From assembly GCA_964612855.1 (NCBI GenBank), contig CAZTDR010000044.1, positions 1-21,840 of the forward strand: a stretch of DNA of 21,840 bases, in the 5' to 3' direction. This document shows positions 1-6,230 of the stretch, piece after piece. The first letter of the stretch is position 1. Each line of letters starts with the position of its first letter. This DNA comes from DATIJJ01 sp964612855 (GTDB lineage Bacteria > Pseudomonadota > Gammaproteobacteria > DSM-16500). A program made the position numbers and the translations under genes. A model generated the notes under the pieces. The model ran no database searches. It was not told the DNA's origin and saw only the letters and a program-made list of their open reading frames with translations.

Positions 1-1401
1 CGTCGGTGCTGTCAATTCAACTTTTGTTTGGTTTTTTTGTTGGGGCCGCACCCAATTAATGAATTTTTTAAGTTTCGGCCATTCTAATGAATGGGCATAA
101 TTCGTAAATCTTCCGAGTGCAATAGCAATTAAACAGGCGCTTCCTATTTTTGAAATAACAAACATAATAGGAGTGGCTATGCCAGCTGAAGCGATGGAAC
201 CGCAAATCAGTAATAATGTCAAGCCAATGAACATGGCAATGTATAAGCGTTTCGCATTTTTTTTTGTTTGATAGTCGTTGAAGGCTGCATCTTTTTCTTG
301 TTTACAATGAATTAATTTTTGGCGTGCTGCTTCTTTTTTTTCAGGTGAATTTGCGTCTTTGAAATTCAAAAGAGCATTCAGGAATACATCGTTTTTTTCT
401 TTGTAATGTTCTTTCGCCAATCGAGCTGGATAGGCATAATCAAAATAACCGACAATGGCTAATCCAATTAAGCCTAAAGTCCAAGCGAACGTAATGCTTA
501 GGGCTCCTGCAACGATCCAACCCGCAAACATCGGAATTGCGGTGCCAAAAAAACTGAGGCTAGCAATATCCGCAGCCGTTTGCCATTGATGTGTGCCGTA
601 TCGTTCATCTTCAAAAGTGACATTAAAAAAAACGCGGCCAATCACACGTGTGAGGCGAATAAGCGACTTGAAAGCATAGATGACAGGATCGGTATAAAAA
701 CCAACAGAGGAAGCAGCTTCTTTAAAGAGTGGCCACCATTTGCTGATTATCGAAAAAACGATACCAATATTAGAGGCTTCAGACAAAAAGATGAACGTAT
801 CAATGATTTTGTCCCAGGGTGATTTTATTTTTTCAACCACATCATTAATCGTGTTAGTCACCCGAAGCATGTTTTTTAATTGGGCAATAAAGTTTAAACA
901 AGCTTCAGCTGCAATAATAGATTCTGTATTTTTATATCGTTTCTCTAAATCTTGTAATTGAGACTGAATTTGTTGGCGAAGCTCTTCGCTGATCGCCGCA
1001 ATATAGGATTGAATAAAAGCCTTTTCGATATCTTGCTTTCTGACACGTTGTCGGCGTATTTCTTGGTTTATTGCCAGTGTGCTTTGTAGCTCTTCCCAAT
1101 ACGTTCCAAATGCGGCTTGTAACCGTTTATTTTTACCGAATAAAATTTTTCGTGTCTGTTCATGTAATTTTTTTATCCATTTAAACAGAGCTTTTTGATC
1201 TAGAGCAATTCCTTGATATTCATCTAATAAGCCATTCAGGGAGGGATCTAAACGAATGAGGTAGTCTTCTGCTTGAAAGAATTGAGTTAAAGTGGAACAG
1301 TTTAGGTTTTGGATGCGGGAAAAGAGAGGATTTTTTAAGCGTAAGCAAACATAGCTGTCTAGATTTAAATTTTTCTTCTTTTCCTCGTTAAGCCTAGGCA
1401 T
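1..1401 (-). CDS. Uncharacterised coiled-coil/membrane protein, 3' end outside window
   Basis: An open frame of 467 codons runs on the minus strand from ATG at 1401-1399 to the window edge without a stop, so the C-terminus is missing. I do not recognise the family. Residues 1-200 are charged and helical (Lys/Glu/Gln-rich, coiled-coil-like around 105-160). Residues about 278-320 contain a Gly/Ala-rich pair of hydrophobic helices. Residues 325-385 are again charged and helical, and 385-430 form a second hydrophobic pair, followed by a basic tail (YAHSLEWPKLKKFINW, 435-450). No signal peptide is seen. The next upstream in-frame codons offer no better start; no clear Shine-Dalgarno sequence precedes ATG 1401, but a TATGAT -10-like box lies at 1437-1432. 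The layout (helical head, hairpin-like membrane pairs, basic tail) recalls many Legionellales secreted effectors or inner-membrane proteins, but that is only an inference. No small ORF read on the plus strand inside it looks real. Confidence 0.75.
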   Translation of the reverse strand, partial: MPRLNEEKKKNLNLDSYVCLRLKNPLFSRIQNLNCSTLTQFFQAEDYLIRLDPSLNGLLDEYQGIALDQKALFKWIKKLHEQTRKILFGKNKRLQAAFGTYWEELQSTLAINQEIRRQRVRKQDIEKAFIQSYIAAISEELRQQIQSQLQDLEKRYKNTESIIAAEACLNFIAQLKNMLRVTNTINDVVEKIKSPWDKIIDTFIFLSEASNIGIVFSIISKWWPLFKEAASSVGFYTDPVIYAFKSLIRLTRVIGRVFFNVTFEDERYGTHQWQTAADIASLSFFGTAIPMFAGWIVAGALSITFAWTLGLIGLAIVGYFDYAYPARLAKEHYKEKNDVFLNALLNFKDANSPEKKEAARQKLIHCKQEKDAAFNDYQTKKNAKRLYIAMFIGLTLLLICGSIASAGIATPIMFVISKIGSACLIAIALGRFTNYAHSLEWPKLKKFINWVRPQQKNQTKVELTAPT

Positions 1402-1486
1402 TTTTTGCTCATTTTTTATAAACTTAAGGCCATCATACGGGAAAACTATTAAGAAATTCTTAAGGATTTTTTGAATATAAAATTTG

Positions 1487-1588
1487 TCTCTGTAGGGGAC
1501 AAAAATTTAATTCTTTATAAATTACCGGAATTGTAGGGGCGGACACACGGGTCCGCCCCTACCCAAAGCGTTTTGTCCCCTACAGAGA
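1487..1588. repeat. 102 bp MITE-like element with 18 bp terminal inverted repeats, copy 1
   Basis: The two ends are a perfect 18 bp inverted repeat: TCTCTGTAGGGGACAAAA at 1487-1504 and its reverse complement at 1571-1588. Inside lies a second palindrome (1533-1562, GTAGGGGCGGAC...GTCCGCCCCTAC) and an AT-rich spacer with ATTACCGGAATT. A second copy in the opposite orientation, matching over roughly 75 bp, lies at about 12570-12655. It contains no coding capacity. A non-autonomous mobile element or a nested REP-type repeat is likely. Confidence 0.75.
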
Positions 1589-1628
1589 AAATTTGTTTTG
1601 GAGAGTACAAAACTCTTAGCAAAGCCGC

Positions 1629-1652
1629 GGGCATGGCACGCCATGCCCCTAC
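1629..1652. repeat. GC-rich palindrome with CCCCTAC end (REP-like)
   Basis: GGGCATGGC-AC-GCCATGCCC followed by CTAC; read on the minus strand it begins GTAG and then a palindrome, as in REP sequences. It closely matches the right half of the pair at 19743-19769 and is related to those at 10756-10815. Confidence 0.7.
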
Positions 1653-1697
1653 CTTTATCAGTGGCTTAACCGATGCATAGTGCACTCATACATAAAA

Positions 1698-1733
1698 GTA
1701 GGGTGGATTAGGCGTTTTTTGCCGTAATCCACC
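1698..1733. repeat. GTAGGGTGGATTA-type palindrome; possible murB terminator
   Basis: GTAGGGTGGATTA and TAATCCACC form a 9 bp stem (1702-1710 with 1725-1733) with an inner GGC/GCC pairing around a run of six T. It lies just past the murB stop on the minus strand, so it could end that transcript. Related copies are at 5980-6017, 7740-7835 and 17548-17588. Confidence 0.65.
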
Positions 1734-1756
1734 AAGTATCCGCTTACAGAGTAAGT

Positions 1757-2788
1757 TTAGATTAAATTGACTTCAGGAATTAGATGGACATCAAATTTTT
1801 CTTTGACTGAATGCTGAATTTTCTGAGCTAGCCCTAAAATGTCTGACCCTTTGCCAGCGCTGTAATTGACAAGAATGAGTGCCTGTTTCTCATAAACTCC
1901 GACATCGCCTAATCGTTTTCCTTTCCAACCGCATTGCTCAATGAGCCATGCCGCGGAAATTTTTTTCACGTCAGGATTGCTTGTTGTAAAAGAAGGAAGG
2001 GTGGGAAAGGCTTCATGCAATTCAATAAATTGGGCCATAGGTATTAATGGGTTTTTGAAAAAACTGCCTGCATTGCCTAAATTTTGGGGGTCGGGTAATT
2101 TGCTGCGGCGAATTTGAATCACGGCATCGCTGACCGCTTTAATACTGAGATCTTCAACTTTCATCATTTGTAATGTCTCTTGAATATTGCCATATTCAAG
2201 GTGATAGTTAGGTGTTTTATTTAAACGTAATGTCACGGATAAAATGGCAAAACGATTTTTGTAAATCGTTTTGAAAACACTATCACGATAACCAAATTGA
2301 CACTCTTCCCGTGTGAAAATGCGTAGCGTACCTTGGGCGAGATCGAGCGCTTCCAGTTCACAAAATACATCACACAATTCCACACCATAAGCGCCAATGT
2401 TTTGAATCGGTGCAGCGCCTACTGTGCCTGGAATTAAAGAAAGGTTTTCAATGCCGCTGTAACCTTGTTTAATGCAATGTATAACAAGGTCGTGCCAATT
2501 TTCGCCAGCACCGATTTTAAGCCAAATGTGGTTGTCGTCGTCTGAAAGTGTTTCAATGCCCTTGATGGCATTTTTAATGATTAAGCCGGAATAATCTTGA
2601 GTAAATAAAATGTTGCTACCTTCACCCAATACAAGCTTTGGCATATCTTGAAATAATTTTTGGGAAAGTAAGGCGGAAAGTTCAGTAGGTGACTTGATTG
2701 TCGCCAAATAGGCCGCACTCGCATGAATGCCAAATGTGTTCAACGATTTCAGGCTGGCATGTTGGTGGATGGCGGGAGCGCTTGACAT
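1757..2788 (-). CDS. murB: UDP-N-acetylenolpyruvoylglucosamine reductase
   Basis: MurB uses FAD and NADPH to reduce UDP-GlcNAc-enolpyruvate to UDP-MurNAc in cytoplasmic peptidoglycan precursor synthesis. From ATG 2788 the protein is 343 residues, close to E. coli MurB (342). Visible motifs are GEGSN for FAD binding (about 55-59), IPGTVGAAPIQNIGAYG (about 119-135), YRDSVFK with the substrate Arg (168), NAGSFFKNP with the catalytic Ser (242), and the C-terminal PEVNLI with the catalytic Glu (339). The long form with its extra C-terminal segment marks the type I enzyme. A TTG 18 bases upstream (2806) would add six residues, but ATG 2788 fits the family better. A good promoter precedes it: TTACAA (2846-2841), 17 bp spacer, TATGAT (2823-2818). 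No mur or division genes adjoin it, so it appears to be a stand-alone gene. Confidence 0.95.
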   Translation of the reverse strand: MSSAPAIHQHASLKSLNTFGIHASAAYLATIKSPTELSALLSQKLFQDMPKLVLGEGSNILFTQDYSGLIIKNAIKGIETLSDDDNHIWLKIGAGENWHDLVIHCIKQGYSGIENLSLIPGTVGAAPIQNIGAYGVELCDVFCELEALDLAQGTLRIFTREECQFGYRDSVFKTIYKNRFAILSVTLRLNKTPNYHLEYGNIQETLQMMKVEDLSIKAVSDAVIQIRRSKLPDPQNLGNAGSFFKNPLIPMAQFIELHEAFPTLPSFTTSNPDVKKISAAWLIEQCGWKGKRLGDVGVYEKQALILVNYSAGKGSDILGLAQKIQHSVKEKFDVHLIPEVNLI

Positions 2789-2817
2789 GGGGTTCCGGAT
2801 ATTCAAAACAAGTCGCT

Positions 2818-2846
2818 ATCATAGCGTAAAACAAACGAAATTGTAA
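2818..2846 (-). promoter_or_regulatory. murB promoter (-35/-10)
   Basis: TTACAA and TATGAT are separated by 17 bp on the minus strand, with an expected start of transcription near 2811 and a leader of about 23 bases to ATG 2788. The -10 box sits within the inverted repeat GCTAT-C-ATAGC (2815-2825). Confidence 0.55.
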
Positions 2847-2953
2847 CCGAGCCCAGCAGGAGGGCGGGGTTCTCTGACATTGCGGCTATGTAAAACGGCA
2901 TATTCTTGTCATATCCTTCTGAAAAGATCAAAAAAAATTCATAAGAGAGAGGT

Positions 2954-2959
2954 TATAAT
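2954..2959 (+). promoter_or_regulatory. -10 box upstream of the L,D-transpeptidase
   Basis: A perfect TATAAT lies 36 bases before ATG 2995. The -35 region 17 bp upstream is only A-rich and weak. A GAGGAG ribosome site (2981-2986) follows at 8 bases from the start. Confidence 0.45.
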
Positions 2960-2994
2960 GAATTTATGAAGTAAATAGCCGAGGAGCCACTCTT

Positions 2995-3558
2995 ATGACA
3001 AGATTACTTCAATTACTGAGTCATTTCTCCCTTTCTGCATTATTTGTATGTTTAACGTCCTGTGCCACGCAAGTTCAATCAACCGATCCTAGCACCCCAA
3101 CTCGGTATGCGGGTAATCGCTTCGATGTGGATTATTCGGCACGGCTGCCAAAATTTTTAAACACGGGAGGCAAAAAGACCGTATTAGTCGATCCAAACGC
3201 CCATGCTTGGGGTGCTTACAATGCCAATGGTGAGTTAATCCGTGCTGGGATCGCAACGGCAGGCGGCGCTACCTGTCCTCCGGATGCAGACAAAGCGAGC
3301 TGTTACACAGGGATGGGAACTTTTCACATTACTGGCTTAGGTGATTCTAGTTGTTACTCACGAAAATATGAAGGTGGCTTAATGCCTTATTGCATGTATT
3401 TTAATAATGGCGAAGCATTGCATGGTTCACCCGATGATATTGTCGTTGAAGGTAATGTTAGCCATGGTTGTGTCCGCATGCGTATTCCTGATGCGGAATG
3501 GATGCGTTATAACTTTGCTCAAGTAGGCACAAAAGTCATTGTGCTTCCTTATCAATAA
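2995..3558 (+). CDS. EnhA-like L,D-transpeptidase lipoprotein (YkuD domain)
   Basis: A 187-residue envelope protein of the YkuD family, which makes 3-3 peptidoglycan cross-links or attaches proteins to the wall. The N-terminus is a lipoprotein signal with lipobox LTSC (Cys23 lipidated). The catalytic signature is complete: LHGS (His143-Gly144) and SHGCVRM with the nucleophile Cys159. The region DPNAHAWGAYNANGE and the ATAGG, PYCMYFNNGEALHG blocks are those I associate with the Legionella enhanced-entry protein EnhA group. Four further cysteines (94, 103, 120, 133) are spaced as two possible disulfides, plausible in the periplasm. GAGGAG precedes ATG 2995 by 8 bases, and a TATAAT lies upstream. 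A small membrane protein follows 21 bases after the stop and is probably co-transcribed. The fold and chemistry are confident; a role in host entry is only inherited from the family name. Confidence 0.9.
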   Translation: MTRLLQLLSHFSLSALFVCLTSCATQVQSTDPSTPTRYAGNRFDVDYSARLPKFLNTGGKKTVLVDPNAHAWGAYNANGELIRAGIATAGGATCPPDADKASCYTGMGTFHITGLGDSSCYSRKYEGGLMPYCMYFNNGEALHGSPDDIVVEGNVSHGCVRMRIPDAEWMRYNFAQVGTKVIVLPYQ

Positions 3559-3579
3559 AATAATGGCTTGAACGATAGC

Positions 3580-3981
3580 ATGAATGAAAATATTCAAAAA
3601 ACGTTTAATCGTGTACGCTGGCTCAGCATCATTTTTTTATTTGCTGCTATTTTAATTGATTGGTTATTTATTTTTTCAATTTCGCAAGAAGCAAATATTA
3701 TCACGCACCTCGTTATTGTTTTACCTATGGTCTTATCATTATTTTTCTTTTTTGTATTGATGGCATTTGTTGGGATGTATTTAGTGCGATGGTGGGGATT
3801 TTTTATTGCTTACATTCTCATTATCACATCAGTGGTAATTGCTATTGTGACATATAATACAGTGCCTCGAGAGATGATGACCGGATTATCTTATTTGGTT
3901 ATGTTGGTGTTAGGAAATAGTGTCATTAGCGGTTATATTTTATTTTTTCAGTGGTATGAAAAAAAATGTGTTAATGTCTGA
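3580..3981 (+). CDS. Small four-helix integral membrane protein
   Basis: A 133-residue protein that I do not recognise. It has four strongly hydrophobic segments at about 17-37, 42-71, 74-96 and 103-124, and short charged ends (MNENIQKTFNRVRW and YEKKC). A TTG twelve bases upstream is in frame, but ATG 3580 is the more ordinary start; neither has a clear ribosome site. The short gap after the L,D-transpeptidase suggests read-through from that gene. A strong hairpin follows the stop (3995-4018). No catalytic or binding motif is visible, so no function is proposed. Confidence 0.7.
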   Translation: MNENIQKTFNRVRWLSIIFLFAAILIDWLFIFSISQEANIITHLVIVLPMVLSLFFFFVLMAFVGMYLVRWWGFFIAYILIITSVVIAIVTYNTVPREMMTGLSYLVMLVLGNSVISGYILFFQWYEKKCVNV

Positions 3982-3994
3982 TCCTCTTTGCAAA

Positions 3995-4018
3995 GAGGAC
4001 ACGGCTTGCCGTGTCCTC
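3995..4018. terminator. 11 bp stem hairpin between convergent genes
   Basis: GAGGACACGGC-TT-GCCGTGTCCTC is a perfect 11 bp stem. It lies between the membrane protein stop and the stop of the minus-strand lipoprotein, so it can serve either direction; the following T-run on the plus side (ATTTTTAA) is modest. A second small hairpin, CCTCTTT-GC-AAAGAGG, overlaps its left arm. The CACGGC/GCCGTG core resembles the other GC-rich palindromes of this window. Confidence 0.65.
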
Positions 4019-4027
4019 AGTAAATTT

Positions 4028-4420
4028 TTAATAATCATCACTTCCATCATCAGCCACAACACGTGTGTTGTTACCATAAATCACTAACACATGTTGTTTT
4101 GATTTCAATTCTAAATTTTCAGTTTGCACGAGTGAAATAATTGCGCCGCTGTTTAATCGAATCACGTATTCGAAACCATGCGAACGATTCACTGCATTAT
4201 CACTCGGTGTCGTATTGCTGTCTAAAGAAGTGGAAATGCTTTCAGCAGCTTGATTGTGGATATTGACGGGACGTTTTGAAACAATAACACCCGGCACGAC
4301 TTTTTTGATTTTGCCCACATCAGAAGAATCGTAATCCCCGGGAGCGACATCTTTTGTACAACTTGTCACAAAAAGAGAAAATAGTAGACCAATGGAGCTG
4401 ATTCGAGCTAGGTATTTCAT
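4028..4420 (-). CDS. SlyB/Pcp-like outer-membrane lipoprotein lacking the glycine zipper
   Basis: A 130-residue lipoprotein with signal peptide and lipobox VTSC (Cys21). After the lipid anchor, the segment SSDVGKIKKVVPGVIVSKRPVNI resembles the start of SlyB/Pcp-type lipoproteins (the VxxGxVxSVRxVxI pattern), and YVIRLNSGAIISLVQ...KSKQHVLVIYGNNTRVV resembles their C-terminal beta domain. Between them, where SlyB relatives carry a Gly-rich two-helix zipper, there is instead a short Ser/Thr/Asn linker (about 60-80). The protein would therefore be a soluble lipid-anchored domain rather than a membrane-inserting one. The match is by pattern only. The gene stands alone on the minus strand, and the AT-rich region upstream should contain its promoter, which I could not place with confidence. 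Confidence 0.7.
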   Translation of the reverse strand: MKYLARISSIGLLFSLFVTSCTKDVAPGDYDSSDVGKIKKVVPGVIVSKRPVNIHNQAAESISTSLDSNTTPSDNAVNRSHGFEYVIRLNSGAIISLVQTENLELKSKQHVLVIYGNNTRVVADDGSDDY

Positions 4421-4743
4421 AGTTAATTGGGTCCTCAGGAAAGTAAGTTAAGTTCGAAATTTTAAAACAATTCGTTATGAGATCACAGTGTTTTATTTAA
4501 ATCCTGTGTCAATAATTGTGCTATACAGCGCATTATTTTTGGTTTAAAAAATTAATTAATTTGTGGTGTAAATAAAAAATGAGTGAGCCAAAATTGTAAA
4601 AGAGTATGACAAGCATCCTAGTGCTTTCTTGTTATTTTTATCGGAAAAAATCACATAAATTGCCGAGAACATTTTTTTAAATAATAAATTTCAAAAAAAT
4701 ATTTTTATAAAAATTTATGATTCAGCAGATAAATTTTATTTTC

Positions 4744-4776
4744 TTTTAAGAAAATTTTAAGAAAATTTTAAGAAAT
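4744..4776. repeat. Three tandem copies of an 11-mer (TTTTAAGAAAA)
   Basis: TTTTAAGAAAA occurs at 4744-4754 and 4755-4765, and TTTTAAGAAAT at 4766-4776. The 11 bp period places A/T tracts on one face of the helix, which would favour bent DNA upstream of the transglycosylase promoter. Confidence 0.7.
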
Positions 4777-4812
4777 AAATCACTTCATGATGAGCGATTT
4801 TTTTTATTTTTA
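4777..4812 (+). terminator. Weak hairpin followed by T-run
   Basis: AAATC-A-CT pairs with AG-C-GATTT (4777-4784 with 4793-4800; one mismatch), and eight T then ATTTTTAG follow. It has the shape of a factor-independent terminator, but no gene precedes it on the plus strand, so it may be chance or the end of a small RNA. Confidence 0.3.
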
Positions 4813-4897
4813 GTAAAAAAAATCTAAAATTTTGCTGAAAATAAAAATCATAATTAATAAAAAATCAATTAGTTAGAAAAAAATGGCACAAAATGTT

Positions 4898-4925
4898 TTG
4901 CGATTTCATCATTCTTGGGTATACT
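4898..4925 (+). promoter_or_regulatory. Promoter of the lytic transglycosylase; start codon at the expected transcript start
   Basis: TTGCGA (4898-4903), 16 bp spacer, TATACT (4920-4925). Transcription should start near 4932, immediately before ATG 4933, and no Shine-Dalgarno sequence precedes that ATG. The message may be leaderless. Confidence 0.5.
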
Positions 4926-4932
4926 GCTCCAC

Positions 4933-5895
4933 ATGCAATTAATTAATCAGTTTTCAAAATTTCTAGTTTTCGTTGTATTGAGTTGTAGCCTTTTAATCGC
5001 TTTACGCAGTAACAACTTCAATCTCGATATTGCAGCATCTAATTTATCTAACGCTGATGTCAGTGAAATCATCGAAACGGATAACACGATTTGGGACAGC
5101 ATCAGTGACCAGTTTAAATTGGATCACAAAACGCAGAACGCCCAAGTTCAGGCGGAAATTCGAGGGTTACTCGCGGATCACGATAAGCTATATCAAATTT
5201 TAGAGGCCGCTGCTCCCTACATTTATTTCATTCATCAAAAGGCTCAAGAAAAAGGTTTGCCTGGTGAGTTAGCGCTCATTCCTGTGATTGAAAGCGAATT
5301 TAATCCGAACGATCACTCCAATAAAGGTGCGACTGGTTTATGGCAATTAATGTCAGCTACCGCACATGAATTGGGCGTGAACGTCAAGTCCGGTTATGAT
5401 GGTCGTCGTAATGTTGTAAGCTCAACCAATGCAGCCCTTGCTTACTTCAAAGATTTAGGCAACGATTTTAAAGGTAATTGGTATTTAGCGATCGCCGCTT
5501 ATAATTGCGGTCAGGTCAGAATTGCTTCCGCGGTGAAAAAAACAGGTTCACATGATTTTTGGGATTTACCACTGCCACATGAAACACGTTGTTATGTACC
5601 TAAATTGCTGGCTGTTGCAGCGATTATTGCAAACCCAGGAAAATACGGCGTGCAATTACCGCCGATTACCAACAAACCTTACTTTACTCAGATCAAAGTA
5701 GTCAAGCCGATTAACTTAGCTAAAGTAGCCACTGCTTCTGGCATCGACCTGGAAACACTGCAGATTTTAAATCCAGACTATAATCATGGCAGTGCACCTA
5801 AAGCGAAAGATGGAACGTATGCTGTATTGGTTCCTATCGAAAATGCCGCGACGGTGAGGGAAGAGTTGCAGGAAACGAATACGTTAGTGGTTTGA
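4933..5895 (+). CDS. MltD-like membrane-bound lytic transglycosylase (SLT domain)
   Basis: A 320-residue enzyme expected to cleave the MurNAc-GlcNAc bond of peptidoglycan in the periplasm with 1,6-anhydro product. Residues 1-24 form an uncleaved anchor or signal peptide. The SLT domain shows ALIPVIESEFNP with the catalytic Glu120, GATGLWQLMSATA, DGRRNVVSSTNAALAYF and WYLAIAAYNCG, in the order and wording typical of MltD (family 1D). The C-terminal part (INLAKVATASGIDLETLQILNPDY) resembles the segment that leads into LysM in MltD, but no complete LysM repeat is present, so the protein is shorter than E. coli MltD (452 residues). An in-frame TTG at 4915 overlaps the -10 box and was not chosen. 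The gene appears to stand alone. Confidence 0.88.
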   Translation: MQLINQFSKFLVFVVLSCSLLIALRSNNFNLDIAASNLSNADVSEIIETDNTIWDSISDQFKLDHKTQNAQVQAEIRGLLADHDKLYQILEAAAPYIYFIHQKAQEKGLPGELALIPVIESEFNPNDHSNKGATGLWQLMSATAHELGVNVKSGYDGRRNVVSSTNAALAYFKDLGNDFKGNWYLAIAAYNCGQVRIASAVKKTGSHDFWDLPLPHETRCYVPKLLAVAAIIANPGKYGVQLPPITNKPYFTQIKVVKPINLAKVATASGIDLETLQILNPDYNHGSAPKAKDGTYAVLVPIENAATVREELQETNTLVV

Positions 5896-6230
5896 TTCTA
5901 TTGTTTGATGTCTGGCACATTAATTATGCAAGGTGGCCGGTGCGTTTTTTCACCCGTCCCACCGATTCTAGATCGTGAAGGTGGATTACGACGCAAAAAA
6001 CGCATCTAATCCCCTACAAGAGAATTGATTTTCGATTTATGAAATGACCCACCTGTTTCCTCCTCTTTTTTTAAACCAAATTTTCGTAACATAATGAATT
6101 TAAATAATTTTTTCCTTTAAGGATATTTTAATCCTAGATGGGTATAGTGTTTATTTACAACACGCAATTTCTCCATTAGCATGAGGTTCAAAATAGCATT
6201 ATGAGTATTGATTATACAGGAGATAAGTGA
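5896..6230. other. Intergenic stretch with degenerate palindromes and the lysP leader
   Basis: The left part carries a degenerate inverted pair of GTAGGGTGGATTA-type repeats (5932-6017). The right part is the lysP upstream region with a TATAGT box near 6143, an AGGAT-ATTTTA-ATCCT inverted repeat at about 6120-6135, and two mini-ORFs at 6181-6230. No lysine riboswitch-like structure was seen; the leader after TATAGT is only about 80 bases. Confidence 0.6.
5932..6017. repeat. Degenerate inverted pair of GTAGGGTGGATTA-type palindromes
   Basis: The right unit, GGTGGATTACGACGCAAAAA...TAATCCCCTAC (5980-6017), is clear. The left unit, GTGCGTTTTTTCACCCGTCCCACC (5939-5962), is a decayed copy in the opposite orientation. 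Confidence 0.6.

Larger units (their letters stand above)
1402..1756. other. Gene-free stretch filled with palindromic repeats
   Basis: The gap lies between the starts of the left-edge gene (minus) and the end of murB (minus). It contains, in order, a 102 bp inverted-repeat element (1487-1588), a single GC-rich palindrome ending in CCCCTAC (1629-1652), and a GTAGGGTGGATTA-type palindrome (1698-1733). No convincing coding frame or RNA gene was seen between them. Confidence 0.8.
4421..4932. other. AT-rich intergenic region, no gene seen
   Basis: About 510 bases between divergent genes, dominated by A and T runs. It holds three tandem 11-mers (4744-4776), a hairpin followed by a T-run (4777-4812) and the promoter of the downstream transglycosylase. 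No ORF with a ribosome site was found. Confidence 0.7.

Noticed and set aside
580..961. Two plus-strand frames inside the left-edge gene
   Set aside because: They are antisense to a 467-codon frame with clear protein-like composition and have no ribosome sites.
6140..6230. Possible lysine riboswitch before lysP
   Set aside because: The leader after the candidate -10 box is about 80 bases, too short for an L-box, and no multi-helix junction or terminator/anti-terminator is visible.
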